Shown here: positions 9,587 to 18,634 of the stretch, in pieces
Layout of the letters: the number at the start of each line of letters is the position of its first letter
Numbering within the stretch: the stretch's first letter is position 1
Source: Leptospira harrisiae
Lineage (GTDB): Bacteria > Spirochaetota > Leptospiria > Leptospirales > Leptospiraceae
Length of the DNA stretch: 64,000 bases
Direction: 5' to 3'
NCBI RefSeq assembly: GCF_002811945.1
Contig: NZ_NPDX01000002.1
Span: 248,001-312,000 of the forward strand
The notes under the pieces: model-generated
The model's database searches: none
What the model saw: only the letters and a program-made list of their open reading frames with translations
Told to the model about the DNA's origin: nothing
Translations under genes and position numbers: made by a program

Positions 9587-10525
9587 TTAATAACTCGGAC
9601 ATTTCCTTTCAAAAGTTTTGAACCGTTCTGGAAAATCAAGTTCCACTAAGATTCGTTTGTCGGCGATAAAAGGATGAGGAAATTCCAAGCGTTTGGCAAA
9701 AAGTAAAAGTCCATATTGGGTATAGTCTTTTGCGGAACGAGAGTACAAAGTGTCCCCTACAACAGGACAACCCATCTTTGCCATATGGACACGGATTTGG
9801 TGGGTACGACCTGTTTCCAATCCCAGTTTCATCAAACTAAATTTTCGGCCGGTTTGTGTTTGCACAATTTTTTCTGTTTTGTAATGGGTGGTAGCCATAC
9901 GTCCATCTTCACGCACACACATTTTCACTCGTTCGACCGGATGGCGACCAATAGGCAGGTTGATGGTTCCTTCTGCTTCCACAGGAGCTTGTAAAACCCA
10001 GGCATAGTATGTTTTATCCACGAGTCTATCTTGGAACATTTTTGAAAGCGCAGCGTGCGCCCTGTCTGTTTTCGCAATGATGAGAACCCCTTCCGTGGGT
10101 TTGTCCAATCGATGCACAATTCCTGGACGGCGTTCACCGCCTGTGGCTGATAGATTCTTAAATTGATGGAGGAGTCCATTTACAAGTGATGGTTGGTCAT
10201 CCCCTGGACCGCTGTGGCAAGCAATCCCAGCTTTCTTATGGATAACCATAAATTCGTCCTCATCATAAAGAACAGGAATGTCCATGGCAATGGGCTCGAG
10301 TCTAGATGGTGGTCTTGCGATCACATCCACGACGTACTCTTCACCAAGAGTCACCTTATATCCGTTTTTAGTGGCCAATTGTTCTTTGGTTTTGTTTGTC
10401 ACAAATCCAGAATCAATCCACTTTTGAACGGTAGAACGGCTGAGATCGTCTCCGGCATTGTCTTTTAGAAAGACATCCAGGCGACTTTGGTCATAATCTT
10501 CGGAAACGGTTACAAATATTTGCAT
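9587..10525 (-). CDS. RluA-family pseudouridine synthase
   Basis: RNA-modifying enzyme of 312 aa, RluC/RluD-like. An N-terminal S4 RNA-binding domain (about residues 14-75, LSRSTVQKWIDSGFV) precedes the catalytic domain. The catalytic Asp sits in GIVHRLDKPTEGVLII, and the conserved LETGRTHQIRVHMAKMGCPVVGD motif is present near residue 237. It would isomerise uridines in 23S rRNA. Which uridines cannot be told from the sequence. Length and domain order are normal for RluD-type enzymes. Confidence 0.92.
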   Translation of the reverse strand: MQIFVTVSEDYDQSRLDVFLKDNAGDDLSRSTVQKWIDSGFVTNKTKEQLATKNGYKVTLGEEYVVDVIARPPSRLEPIAMDIPVLYDEDEFMVIHKKAGIACHSGPGDDQPSLVNGLLHQFKNLSATGGERRPGIVHRLDKPTEGVLIIAKTDRAHAALSKMFQDRLVDKTYYAWVLQAPVEAEGTINLPIGRHPVERVKMCVREDGRMATTHYKTEKIVQTQTGRKFSLMKLGLETGRTHQIRVHMAKMGCPVVGDTLYSRSAKDYTQYGLLLFAKRLEFPHPFIADKRILVELDFPERFKTFERKCPSY

Positions 10526-10584
10526 TTTCGGTTGTTATCTAATGAAAAGAACTAAACTATGGAAACATTAAGGTAGGTCAACTG

Positions 10585-11151
10585 ATGAAAAAAGGATTTT
10601 TTTTAAGCCTCATCCTCCTCGCAGGTCTTTCGCTTTCATTAACGAATTGTTCGTCTTCTGAAGAAAAAGAAACTCCCAAAGACACAACTTCCACTACGGG
10701 AACAACATCCACTGTATCTTCCAGAGATCTCAATGCAGCTCTTTTGGATGAAATCAATGTAGCACTCAAAGACTACCGTTATCCAGATGGTGTTCGTCGC
10801 AGAGGTTTTAGCTACAAACAAGCGGACATCCAAGCAGAAGATTTCAAAACTTGGGCAAAAGACAACGTTTCTTACATCAAAGACGCTCTTGCAAAACTTC
10901 CCGAAGGATACGCTTTAGAAGTAACTGGTCATGCGGATGCATCTGGTCCAGAAGAAGCAGAAGGTGCTAAAAAAGGAAACGGATACTATTCACAAATTCG
11001 TTCTGATGCTGTGAAAGATGCTCTTGTAAAACAAGGAATCCCTGCTGACAGAATCGTAACAAAAGCTTCTGGTTCTGCAAAACCAATCTCTGGTTTTGAT
11101 GAAAAAGACGGAATCAACCGCCGAGTGACTTTCCAAGTCGTTTCTAAATAA
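10585..11151 (+). CDS. loa22: Loa22-like OmpA-family lipoprotein
   Basis: Outer-membrane lipoprotein of 188 aa. The leader ends in a lipobox LTNC22 followed by a Ser-rich linker. The C-terminal OmpA peptidoglycan-binding domain (about residues 95-186) has LEVTGHADASGPEEAEGAKK, with the Asp that binds diaminopimelate, and the GINRRVTFQV end motif. The segment LKDYRYPDGVRRRGFSYKQAD before it is characteristic of leptospiral Loa22, which in pathogens is an abundant surface protein required for virulence. A Shine-Dalgarno AAGGTAGG precedes the ATG, and an intrinsic terminator follows, so it is probably monocistronic and strongly expressed. Confidence 0.88.
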   Translation: MKKGFFLSLILLAGLSLSLTNCSSSEEKETPKDTTSTTGTTSTVSSRDLNAALLDEINVALKDYRYPDGVRRRGFSYKQADIQAEDFKTWAKDNVSYIKDALAKLPEGYALEVTGHADASGPEEAEGAKKGNGYYSQIRSDAVKDALVKQGIPADRIVTKASGSAKPISGFDEKDGINRRVTFQVVSK

Positions 11152-11190
11152 GAAAGTAACCTTTCTCGATTAGAGATTTTTTTCTAAATC

Positions 11191-11215
11191 AAACCCACCT
11201 TTGGTGGGTTTTTTT
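11191..11215 (+). terminator. Intrinsic terminator after loa22
   Basis: A perfect 9-bp stem AAACCCACC / GGTGGGTTT (11191-11199 and 11203-11211) with a TTT loop runs directly into a seven-T tract (11209-11215). It lies 40 nt past the loa22 stop, as expected for a Rho-independent terminator. Confidence 0.9.
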
Positions 11216-11463
11216 ATACCCATTCCATTTTTTATCAAAAGAAGTAATCTTCCCGTATCGACTTGGGCACCTCGTATTGGTTATGCGAATGAAAATTTCA
11301 TTCTATCACGACCGCGCTATCCGCTCCAATCCTTCGGATTTCAGCTTCTATCGCCACTTCGATACACTCAGTGTAAATGGCGCAGGGGGTGAAAACTAAC
11401 AAGAAAATGGTTATCTTTTTTGGAATTTTCTTATCGTATGGTTGTTAAAACAACTGTAAGATA
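11216..11463. repeat. Structured intergenic segment, possible dispersed repeat
   Basis: No convincing gene is present. The segment holds an 8-bp perfect inverted repeat (GAATGAAA A TTTCATTC, 11287-11303) and a longer imperfect stem-loop from 11314 to 11354 centred on AATCCTTCGGATT. The GC-rich CGCGCTATCCGCTCCAATCC stretch is unlike its AT-rich surroundings. It resembles short intergenic elements I associate with saprophytic leptospires, but I cannot confirm copies from one window. Confidence 0.4.
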
Positions 11464-11601
11464 ATGCAAAACCAGTTTTATTCAAATACCACAGACAATG
11501 GAATTCCTACTTCTTTTTTGATTATGGCTCGGGAAAAGGCAGTGGCCATTCGCCAAAAAGTTAATGAAGAACTGATCAAACGTGGAGTGACCAGCCTATG
11601 A
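11464..11601 (+). CDS. 45-codon ORF coupled to downstream lipoprotein
   Basis: A short frame of 45 codons (MQNQFYSNTTDNGIPTSF...) ends TGA at 11599-11601. The next gene's ATG at 11598 overlaps it as ATGA, the stop/start coupling used by real gene pairs elsewhere in the window. The C-terminal half (MAREKAVAIRQKVNEELIKR) is amphipathic, helical and charged. There is no signal peptide and no recognised family. It could be a leader peptide or a small cytoplasmic protein, or be non-coding. Confidence 0.45.
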   Translation: MQNQFYSNTTDNGIPTSFLIMAREKAVAIRQKVNEELIKRGVTSL

Positions 11602-12140
11602 AGACCATCTTAGTCATATTACTATGTACATATACTTTTTTCGGTTGTTATGCGGATTCAAAAAATGGTTACACGTATGGAATTCCCAGTGACCAATTAT
11701 CCACGTATCTATTTTTCTTTGTGGTTCCCAATTTGGACTTTAACCAATTCTGTCCACCAACCGAACAAATTCCAATTTTAGAACCTGGAACATACAATCG
11801 TTATATGGCAGCAGGAGATAGTTTTATTTTTGATAACCGAGCAAGGTTTACACAGACGGCACCTGCTGGAGAGACTAGAATTTTTACTTTTACAATTCAG
11901 GAAAGTCCAGGGCAGAATATCAAACTAACCTCACCCGCTTGTGGTGATAGTTCGTTTGAGGCACCTTCTAAAGGAGATTCCGGACTTTCTAGCCAATTAG
12001 AAACGATTTATATTGGTTTAAGGACACCCCCATTTCCAGCAAAAAGAACGTTTTTCTTTACTAAACTAACCTCAATTTCTGGATCTGGTAATATTTCAAT
12101 TACGACACCAACGTCTGCTGATCCAGAAAATGCCCACTAA
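11598..12140 (+). CDS. Hypothetical lipoprotein
   Basis: 180-aa exported protein with a hydrophobic leader and lipobox FFGC17. The mature part is rich in Pro, Thr and Phe and predicted beta (FDNRARFTQTAPAGETRIFTFTIQ, SISGSGNISITTPT), consistent with an Ig-like or jelly-roll surface domain. Two mature Cys residues (about 52 and 115) could form a disulfide. No family is recognised. The start overlaps the 45-codon ORF by 4 nt, and a small exported protein follows 19 nt later. Confidence 0.65.
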   Translation: MKTILVILLCTYTFFGCYADSKNGYTYGIPSDQLSTYLFFFVVPNLDFNQFCPPTEQIPILEPGTYNRYMAAGDSFIFDNRARFTQTAPAGETRIFTFTIQESPGQNIKLTSPACGDSSFEAPSKGDSGLSSQLETIYIGLRTPPFPAKRTFFFTKLTSISGSGNISITTPTSADPENAH

Positions 12141-12159
12141 TAGATAGGTCACAATCATT

Positions 12160-12399
12160 ATGAAACAAAATAAAAAATTCAAAATCTACTTAGTTTTCTC
12201 AATCAGTTTTATTTTTACTACTCAAATCAACGCAGATAAAAATGCATTCAATTTCATCTTAAAAGATTCATACTTTAACTATAGAAATTTTGTGGAATAT
12301 ACTGATTGTAATACGCAATTTGATGATTCCCATCCAACATCCTTTGAGCTGAATAAAACTTTTTTAACCTTTTATGGAGATAGTTTAGGGCCTTTTTAG
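12160..12399 (+). CDS. Small exported protein, possibly truncated
   Basis: 79-aa frame with a good signal peptide (KKFKIYLVFSISFIFTTQINA, cleavage likely after residue 25), then a short aromatic- and Asn-rich mature part with one Cys. It ends abruptly after FYGDSLGPF, which looks like the start of a longer domain, so it may be a gene remnant. It is 19 nt downstream of the preceding lipoprotein gene and probably co-transcribed. No homologue is recognised. Confidence 0.5.
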   Translation: MKQNKKFKIYLVFSISFIFTTQINADKNAFNFILKDSYFNYRNFVEYTDCNTQFDDSHPTSFELNKTFLTFYGDSLGPF

Positions 12400-12478
12400 A
12401 TGTACCTTTGTTTGTATATTTTGATTGAAATAAATTCTTTACGATAAAAAACTCTGTACCGGAAATTAAGGATCTATT

Positions 12479-12937
12479 ATGCCAAACACCGCAGAAGAAT
12501 ACATCCAATCCTTACCTGAAGATCGAAAAGAAGCCTTCCTCAAACTTCGAAATACAGTCAAAAAAAATCTCCCCAAGGGTTTTGAGGAAACCATCCAATA
12601 CAAGATGGTTGGTTATGTTGTGCCTAAAAAAACATATCCTGCAGGATACCATGTAACACCGGAACTAGCTCTTCCCTTTCTCCATATTGCTTCCCAAAAG
12701 AATGGACTTGCTCTCTATCATATGGGAATTTACGCAGATCTAAAATTACTCAAATGGTTCCAAACCGAATATCCTAAACATTGTAAAACCAAATTGGATA
12801 TGGGAAAAAGTTGTATTCGTTTTAAAAACTTAGATGAGATTCCGTGGAAATTGATTGGGGAACTGGTGTCGAAGATGAGTCCCAAGGATTGGATTCAGAT
12901 TTATGAAAAAAATCTGCCAAGTTCAAAACGAAACTAA
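12479..12937 (+). CDS. DUF1801 domain protein
   Basis: 152-aa cytoplasmic protein of the DUF1801 (YdhG-like) family. Visible signatures are the N-terminal YIQSLPEDRKEAFLKLRNTVKKNL helix, then ETIQYKMVGYVVP, LPFLHIASQKNGLALYHMG and the KSCIRF strand. The fold is beta-rich and resembles the iron-chaperone frataxin family. Molecular function is not established. A Shine-Dalgarno AAGGAT lies 8 nt before the ATG. Confidence 0.8.
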   Translation: MPNTAEEYIQSLPEDRKEAFLKLRNTVKKNLPKGFEETIQYKMVGYVVPKKTYPAGYHVTPELALPFLHIASQKNGLALYHMGIYADLKLLKWFQTEYPKHCKTKLDMGKSCIRFKNLDEIPWKLIGELVSKMSPKDWIQIYEKNLPSSKRN

Positions 12938-13154
12938 GGGAAAGTTGTAAACTCGTTCTCGACATATAAAATGAAAAGATAAATCAAACAATGAATACTG
13001 TAACTTTTGCAATGAACTCGAATCATGTTTTTAATCTAAATGTTTTGGATTTTCATTAGGGAGGTTTTATCTATACCAGTTGGTTCTAAATCGATTCGGA
13101 ATTCGTTTGTTATAAGGTAAGTTCTAAGGATTTCAGTTTTGACTTTTTGTAATA
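12938..13154. other. Intergenic gap without recognised features
   Basis: 217 nt between convergent genes, AT-rich. It contains only a 22-codon frame at 12991 without support. No hairpin with a clear T-tract was found. Confidence 0.4.
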
Positions 13155-13751
13155 TCATTTGATCCCTGTTGCCAAAAAAAGCGAAGCATCTTCCTTCATA
13201 AAAATATTTTTTCCATAATGAAATGTTTTTTTATTTATATTCTGAAACCCAACTTCAGAGAGTAAGGACTTAATTTCTAAATCGGTAAATCCGTTATGCA
13301 CTTTAGGATGGTAAATCTTTTCATTTTTATCAAAATCAATAAGGATGATCTTTCCTTGGGGATTTAAAATTTCATAAAAAAACTTTAAAATCTTTTTTGT
13401 ATCGGGGATATGCAATAGAACCAAAGAAACCAGTAAAATATCTGCTTTTTTTGTTTTTGAATTTTGCAGAAAATTGGAGTGGATTACTTCTGCATTCTGA
13501 ATATTTGTTCTTTTGATTTTTTCTCGAACAATGTCTAACATTGGCTCCGAAGAATCAATGAATAACACTTTGCCGACTAAGGAAGTTAAAGTGAGGCCGA
13601 CAAGACCCGTGCCACAACCATAATCAAATAAAGTTTTTGATTGGCTTTCTGCACATTCTGTTTGCACGGCACTCGCAATGATTTTTGCTAATTCTATTCT
13701 TTCGTTTGTATCATACTCTTTTGCTAGTTGGTCAAAAACATTTGGTTCCAT
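13155..13751 (-). CDS. Class I SAM-dependent methyltransferase
   Basis: 198-aa methyltransferase. Motif I is LFDYGCGTGLVGLTL near residue 43, and the acidic ribose-binding position follows in VLFIDSSEPMLDIV. Motif II/III regions are ADILLVSLVLLHIPDTKKIL and GKIILIDFDKN. The N-terminus (FDQLAKEYDTNERIELAK) matches the Methyltransf_11/25 groups. The substrate is not inferable. It stands alone, convergent with the DUF1801 gene. Confidence 0.82.
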   Translation of the reverse strand: MEPNVFDQLAKEYDTNERIELAKIIASAVQTECAESQSKTLFDYGCGTGLVGLTLTSLVGKVLFIDSSEPMLDIVREKIKRTNIQNAEVIHSNFLQNSKTKKADILLVSLVLLHIPDTKKILKFFYEILNPQGKIILIDFDKNEKIYHPKVHNGFTDLEIKSLLSEVGFQNINKKTFHYGKNIFMKEDASLFLATGIK

Positions 13752-13811
13752 AATGCTTAAGTTTAGACTGGCATTGGGTGTTAACTGCTTTCGTAGGTTC
13801 TTAACGTTTCC

Positions 13812-14774
13812 TTAAAAACTCACCATCATTCCCAAATAAATTCCTCGTAAATTATCAAAGTTTTCTGATTTTTTAGGAAAATTCATTTCCCAACCACCAG
13901 AGATGGAAGGATTTTGCGAACCTAAATTGTCTGTGCTCCGACTGAATTGAATTTCATTGTAATGCAAATAAGAAAACTTAGATACGATCATATTATAACC
14001 CACAAAGAATTTCATATTAGGATGAAACGAATAGGTAAGAGATCCATCCCATTCATAACCGCGAAAGATTCCTTCTGTACCGGCAGTGGATAGGGAATAT
14101 TGGAACCGGTCCTCCATTAAGTTGGGTTGTTTGAAAAACCGAGTGCCTTGTGTGTAAAATAAATCCATTGTTAGGTGGAATGCCAAATCATAGGGCAACT
14201 GGTAAACGGTTTGTACTGAGACTTGTGGGCCGTAGGTAAAAAAGTATTCCTTAAAGGTTCCTTGTCCTAAATAATTTCCATATAAGTATCGGTTAATATT
14301 ACGAACCCCACCTCCTAAATACAATTTCCAATCCTTAGTCGGTACAAAAGTTTTATAAAGATTCAGTTCAAATTCCGACCTTGCCATTGGCGAAAGATAA
14401 AACCGAGATACGTTTCCTCCTTCGATTGACTGCTGGTAAAGTAAGGTGTTTGCATTTACAATTTCAATTTCAAAATAAGAAAGATCCACTTTGAATCCCT
14501 TTTCTATGTTTTCATAACTGAAGACAAAGGGAATGAGAACCTTTCCATTTTCTTTCAAAGCGGAGCTGGACCGAGTGGGGACAATGGATTCATTTTTATC
14601 AGTGAGGGAGCTGTATTCGTAAGGAAGGTACTGGTAAGTCTGTCTTTTTAAGAGCAAACTCCATTCTGATTTTTTAATTTTTCCTTCGGACAAAGGGACT
14701 TCCGTTTCCCGGCCTTCTGCAAAAATCATTGAAGAGACAGAAACAAGAAATAGATAAAATAGGTTCTGTTTCAT
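13812..14774 (-). CDS. Outer-membrane beta-barrel protein
   Basis: 320-aa exported protein with a signal peptide ending SMIFA and no lipobox Cys. The mature part is a run of alternating amphipathic strands rich in Tyr and Phe (WKLYLGGGVRNINRYLYG, PNMKFFVGYNMIVSKFSYL). It ends in a strand with terminal Phe (GIYLGMMVSF), the usual BAM-recognition signature. The barrel would have about 12-14 strands. Neither ligand nor family is recognised. Confidence 0.72.
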   Translation of the reverse strand: MKQNLFYLFLVSVSSMIFAEGRETEVPLSEGKIKKSEWSLLLKRQTYQYLPYEYSSLTDKNESIVPTRSSSALKENGKVLIPFVFSYENIEKGFKVDLSYFEIEIVNANTLLYQQSIEGGNVSRFYLSPMARSEFELNLYKTFVPTKDWKLYLGGGVRNINRYLYGNYLGQGTFKEYFFTYGPQVSVQTVYQLPYDLAFHLTMDLFYTQGTRFFKQPNLMEDRFQYSLSTAGTEGIFRGYEWDGSLTYSFHPNMKFFVGYNMIVSKFSYLHYNEIQFSRSTDNLGSQNPSISGGWEMNFPKKSENFDNLRGIYLGMMVSF

Positions 14775-14926
14775 TTTTCCTTGTTATAGACTGGATTTGG
14801 AAAATGGAAACGATTTTTTCCCTACCAGTTTTCCTCTTTCGTCTCAGTGTTTCTAACAGTCTCGGCAAAAATTCATTTACGAAACGAGGAATCCCGCGAA
14901 ATTAGAAGTTATAAATAGAGGTTCCC

Positions 14927-16540
14927 ATGCCAGATTTTTTTTACGCCGATCCATTCCCTTTAAAAGAAGACACCACCGAATACAAATTATTAACAAAAGA
15001 TTTTGTAAGCACTGTCCCCTTTGGTGATAAAGAAATTCTGAAAGTGGAACCAGATGGGCTTACCTTCCTTGCGGAAAAAGCAATGGAAGATGTCTCTTTT
15101 TATCTAAGAACAAAACACCTGGAAAAAGTTCGTAAAATTTTGGATGATCCGGAAGCAACGCCAAACGATCGTTTTGTGGCAATGGCACTCCTTAAAAATG
15201 CGGTCATTGCTGCTGACAAACAGCTTCCCTCCTGCCAAGATACAGGAACCGGGATTGTCATGGCAAAAAAAGGGGAATATGTGATCACCGGTGGTGATGA
15301 CGCAGAAGCTCTTTCTCGTGGAATTTATAATACCTATGTCAATCGAAACTTACGTTACTCACAAGTGGTTCCTCTTACAATGTATGACGAAGTCAATTCT
15401 GGATCCAATTTGCCAGCTCAGATCGATATTTATTCGACACCTGGTGATAAATACAGTTTCCTATTTTTGGCAAAAGGTGGTGGGTCTGCGAACAAAACTT
15501 ACCTGTTCCAAGAAACTAAGGCTTTACTCAATCCAACCTCACTCGAAAAATTCATCACAGAAAAAGTATCCAACTTAGGTACAGCGGCCTGTCCTCCTTA
15601 CCACATCGCAGTGGTGATTGGGGGAACATCAGCAGAAGCCAACTTAAAGACCGTAAAACTAGCGTCAGCTGGTTATTTGGATCATTTGCCGACCAAAGGA
15701 GACAAATTTGGTTCTGCTTTCCGAGATGTAGAACTCGAAGAAAAAATGTTACTGGCAGCTCAAAAATCAGGAATTGGGGCTCAGTTTGGTGGAAAGTATT
15801 TAGCACATGATTTTAAAGTCATTCGCCTTCCTCGCCATGGAGCCTCTTGCCCTGTTGGACTTGGTGTGAGTTGCAGTGCGGATCGTAATATCAAAGCAAA
15901 AATTACAAAAGACGGAATTTATTTAGAAAAACTAGAATATGATCCTTCTAAGTTTTTGCCTACAATCGATGAAGTGGATGCAAGTACAGAATCTGTACAT
16001 ATCAATCTTAACCAACCAATGCCTGAAATTCTAAAGGTTCTTACCAAATATCCTGTTAAAACACGTGTTATGTTGTCTGGTCGCCTCGTTGTGGCTCGTG
16101 ACATTGCCCACGCTAAGTTAAAGGAAAAATTAGATAAGGGCGAACCACTTCCTGAATATTTCAAAAACCATCCAGTGTATTATGCGGGCCCTGCCAAAAC
16201 TCCAGAAGGTATGCCATCAGGATCATTTGGCCCCACTACTGCCGGTCGTATGGATAGTTACGTTCCTCTTTTCCAAGAGAAAGGTTATTCGATGATCTCA
16301 CTTGCCAAAGGGAACCGTTCCAAAGTGGTTACCGATAGTTGCAAAAAGAACGGCGGGTTTTATCTCGGATCTATAGGAGGTCCGGCGGCCCTTCTTGCAA
16401 AAGAAAATATCAAAAAAGTAGAAGTCCTCGACTTTCCAGAGTTAGGTATGGAAGCGGTTTGGTCCATTGATGTGGAAAACTTTCCAGCCTTCATCGTAGT
16501 GGATGACAAAGGAAATGATTTTTTCCAAATGTTGAATTAA
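14927..16540 (+). CDS. fumA: Class I (Fe-S) fumarate hydratase
   Basis: Iron-sulfur fumarase of 537 aa that interconverts fumarate and malate in the TCA cycle. The alpha and beta halves are fused as in FumA/FumB. The likely 4Fe-4S ligands are Cys103 ([10 protein letters not shown]), Cys222 (GTAACPPYH) and Cys316 (GVSCSADR). The C-terminal half has [20 protein letters not shown] and [23 protein letters not shown] box and an AGAGG Shine-Dalgarno lie just upstream of the ATG. This oxygen-sensitive enzyme coexists with a class II fumarase 574 nt downstream. Confidence 0.95.
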   Translation: MPDFFYADPFPLKEDTTEYKLLTKDFVSTVPFGDKEILKVEPDGLTFLAEKAMEDVSFYLRTKHLEKVRKILDDPEATPNDRFVAMALLKNAVIAADKQLPSCQDTGTGIVMAKKGEYVITGGDDAEALSRGIYNTYVNRNLRYSQVVPLTMYDEVNSGSNLPAQIDIYSTPGDKYSFLFLAKGGGSANKTYLFQETKALLNPTSLEKFITEKVSNLGTAACPPYHIAVVIGGTSAEANLKTVKLASAGYLDHLPTKGDKFGSAFRDVELEEKMLLAAQKSGIGAQFGGKYLAHDFKVIRLPRHGASCPVGLGVSCSADRNIKAKITKDGIYLEKLEYDPSKFLPTIDEVDASTESVHINLNQPMPEILKVLTKYPVKTRVMLSGRLVVARDIAHAKLKEKLDKGEPLPEYFKNHPVYYAGPAKTPEGMPSGSFGPTTAGRMDSYVPLFQEKGYSMISLAKGNRSKVVTDSCKKNGGFYLGSIGGPAALLAKENIKKVEVLDFPELGMEAVWSIDVENFPAFIVVDDKGNDFFQMLN

Positions 16541-16573
16541 ATTTAGATTTAAATTCGTAGTTTTTCGTTGGAT

Positions 16574-16622
16574 CAAAATTTTGAAAAACCGTACTAAAAG
16601 TACGGTAAAAAACAAAATTTTG
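16574..16622. promoter_or_regulatory. 49-nt nested inverted repeat
   Basis: Two copies of the self-complementary CAAAATTTTG (16574-16583 and 16613-16622) bracket an inner stem ACCGTAC TAAAA GTACGGT (16588-16606). The inner hairpin is flanked by A-runs, which read as T-runs on the minus strand. It could terminate leftward transcription, or act as an operator for the SRPBCC gene that starts 29 nt later. It may also end the fumarase transcript, although no T-tract follows on the plus strand. Confidence 0.55.
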
Positions 16623-16650
16623 GAACTCATACAAGGTAAGGCAAGTTGCG

Positions 16651-17052
16651 ATGTGTAAAACAATTAAACAGAAAGTGAAATTTAAAGCCTCACCAATGAC
16701 GATATACCAATGCATCGCTGACTCAAAGAAAGTCACTACACTCACTGGGGAAACGGCCACGATCAGCAAACATATCGGTGGTACGTTTTCCACTATGTCT
16801 GGAAAAGTTTCCGGAATCATCGTCGATCTTGCTCCTTCGAAACGAATTGTGCAAGCATGGAGAAGATCCGATTTTCCCGAAGGAATTTTTTCAATGGCTA
16901 CGTTTACATTGAAAGAAACTTCAGAAGGTGGAACAGAAGTTGTACTGACACACCGTGGTGTACCGAAGGAACTGATCCCTGATGTGGAAGAAAGTTGGCG
17001 CCAAAATTATTGGGATAAAATTCGGACTACTGTGAAAACACAATCTAAATGA
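16651..17052 (+). CDS. SRPBCC (AHSA1-like) domain protein
   Basis: 133-aa single-domain protein of the START/Bet v1-like AHSA1 group. The opening KQKVKFKASPMTIYQCIADSKK is the usual first strand and helix. IVQAWRRSDFPEG and the ATFTLKETSEGGTEVVLTHRGVP strands follow, and the C-terminal helix has SWRQNYWDKIRTTVK. These domains bind hydrophobic ligands or activate Hsp90 in eukaryotes. No specific role can be assigned. It sits alone between two fumarase genes and follows a large inverted repeat. Confidence 0.8.
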   Translation: MCKTIKQKVKFKASPMTIYQCIADSKKVTTLTGETATISKHIGGTFSTMSGKVSGIIVDLAPSKRIVQAWRRSDFPEGIFSMATFTLKETSEGGTEVVLTHRGVPKELIPDVEESWRQNYWDKIRTTVKTQSK

Positions 17053-17113
17053 GATTACAAAAAGAAAACCAGATCTACTCAATGCAGTTTGTATTTTAGA
17101 ATAGAAGTTGATT

Positions 17114-18493
17114 TCAAATCATATCCTCCGGTTTTACCCAATGATCAAATTGTTCTGCAGTTATAATACCTAATTTGATCCCAGCATCTTTCAGTGTGAT
17201 ATTTTCCTTATGGGCAAGTTTTGCAATTTTGGCTGCATTGTCATACCCAATGTGCGGGTTCAGTGCTGTCACTAACATCAGTGACCGGTTTAAGTTCTGA
17301 TGGATGGTGTCTAGGTTTGGTTCAATGCCTCGTGCGCAATGTTCCTCAAATGACACAGTTGCATCAGCTAACAGTCGTATGGAATTGAGCACATTAAAAA
17401 TAATGACTGGTTTGAATACATTCAATTCAAAATTTCCTGATGCACCACCCACATTCACAGCCACATCATTCCCAAACACCTGAGCTGCCACCATAGTCAT
17501 GGCTTCGGATTGTGTGGGATTGACTTTTCCTGGCATAATCGAAGAGCCAGGTTCGTTTTCGGGAATAGAGATTTCTCCAATCCCGGAGCGTGGGCCAGAG
17601 GCTAACAAGCGAATGTCGTTTGCAATTTTCATCAGAGAAGCGGCGATGGTTTTCAAAACTCCACTGACTTCGACTAATGAATCATGGGCGGCAAGTGCCT
17701 CAAACTTGTTCTCTGCACTGATAAAGGGAAGCCCTGTTTCTAATGCAATCGCCGCCGCCGCTTCCACTGCAAACTTTGGATGCGTATTGAGTCCTGTTCC
17801 TACGGCCGTTCCCCCGAGTGCCAATCGATATACAGAAGGTAACACTCGTTTGACTCTATCTATCGAATAAGAAAGCTGCTGTACGTAACCAGAAAATTCC
17901 TGACCTAAAGTAAGAGGAGTGGCATCTTGCAAATGAGTTCTTCCAATTTTTATGATGCTCGCAAATTCTTTTGATTTTTTCTCCAAAGTGTCATGAAGTG
18001 TTTGTAAGGCAGGAATGAGTTTGTGAACGAGTTGTTCGGCACAAGCAATGTGCATGGCTGTGGGAAAGGTATCGTTTGAACTTTGGGCTTTATTGACATC
18101 ATCATTCGGATGGATGGGTGTTTTCGAACCTAGAACCCCACCTGCCATTTCGATGGCACGGTTGGATATGACTTCGTTCACATTCATATTGGTTTGTGTT
18201 CCCGATCCCGTTTGCCAAACCACAAGAGGGAAGTGGTCGTCCAATTTACCTTCTATGACTTCTTCGGCCGCATTTACGATGAGTTCTGTTTTTTCTGTGG
18301 ATAAGATTCCCAGGTTTTGATTGGTGAGAGCTGCGCACTTTTTTAATATCCCGAATGCTCGAATCATTTCTCTGGGAAATCTATCAGTACCTATATGAAA
18401 GTGGTGGAGGGAACGCTCCGTTTGGGCACCCCAGTAACGAGTGTTTTCTACTTCAATTTCACCCATAGAGTCGGTTTCGATTCTTGTTTTCAT
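17114..18493 (-). CDS. fumC: Class II fumarate hydratase
   Basis: Oxygen-stable fumarase of 459 aa in the FumC/argininosuccinate-lyase superfamily. The signature loop [16 protein letters not shown] is near residue 316. The other active-site regions, [14 protein letters not shown] near 95 and [10 protein letters not shown] near 184, are also complete. AGGG lies close upstream of the ATG. It faces the class I fumarase across an SRPBCC gene. Cells with both types usually use the Fe-S enzyme when iron and low oxygen allow and FumC under stress. Whether that applies here is inference. Confidence 0.95.
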   Translation of the reverse strand: MKTRIETDSMGEIEVENTRYWGAQTERSLHHFHIGTDRFPREMIRAFGILKKCAALTNQNLGILSTEKTELIVNAAEEVIEGKLDDHFPLVVWQTGSGTQTNMNVNEVISNRAIEMAGGVLGSKTPIHPNDDVNKAQSSNDTFPTAMHIACAEQLVHKLIPALQTLHDTLEKKSKEFASIIKIGRTHLQDATPLTLGQEFSGYVQQLSYSIDRVKRVLPSVYRLALGGTAVGTGLNTHPKFAVEAAAAIALETGLPFISAENKFEALAAHDSLVEVSGVLKTIAASLMKIANDIRLLASGPRSGIGEISIPENEPGSSIMPGKVNPTQSEAMTMVAAQVFGNDVAVNVGGASGNFELNVFKPVIIFNVLNSIRLLADATVSFEEHCARGIEPNLDTIHQNLNRSLMLVTALNPHIGYDNAAKIAKLAHKENITLKDAGIKLGIITAEQFDHWVKPEDMI

Positions 18494-18587
18494 ATACCCT
18501 CGCGAATCAATAGAGATTCATTGTATTCTTTATGTAGACAGAGTTTGTTTGGAGAATCGAAAAAGAAAATGGTAGGGATGAAAAAAT

Positions 18588-18620
18588 GACACACTCCTAC
18601 ATTAGAATCTGCAGGAGTGT
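18588..18620 (-). terminator. Hairpin downstream of the 123-aa membrane-protein gene
   Basis: Arms ACACTCCT (18591-18598) and AGGAGTGT (18613-18620) form an 8-bp stem with a 14-nt loop. Read leftward it is followed by GTCATTTTTTC. Read rightward it is followed by TTTGTTTT. It probably terminates the leftward gene ending at 18635, and may be bidirectional. Confidence 0.55.
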
Positions 18621-18634
18621 TTTGTTTTAGAAAA

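Noticed and set aside
11201..11392. 63-aa frame starting inside the loa22 terminator
   Set aside because: It begins within the hairpin and its content comes from the structured intergenic segment, so it is not a gene.
12991..13059. 22-codon frame in the 12938-13154 gap
   Set aside because: No ribosome-binding site, too short, no neighbouring coupling.
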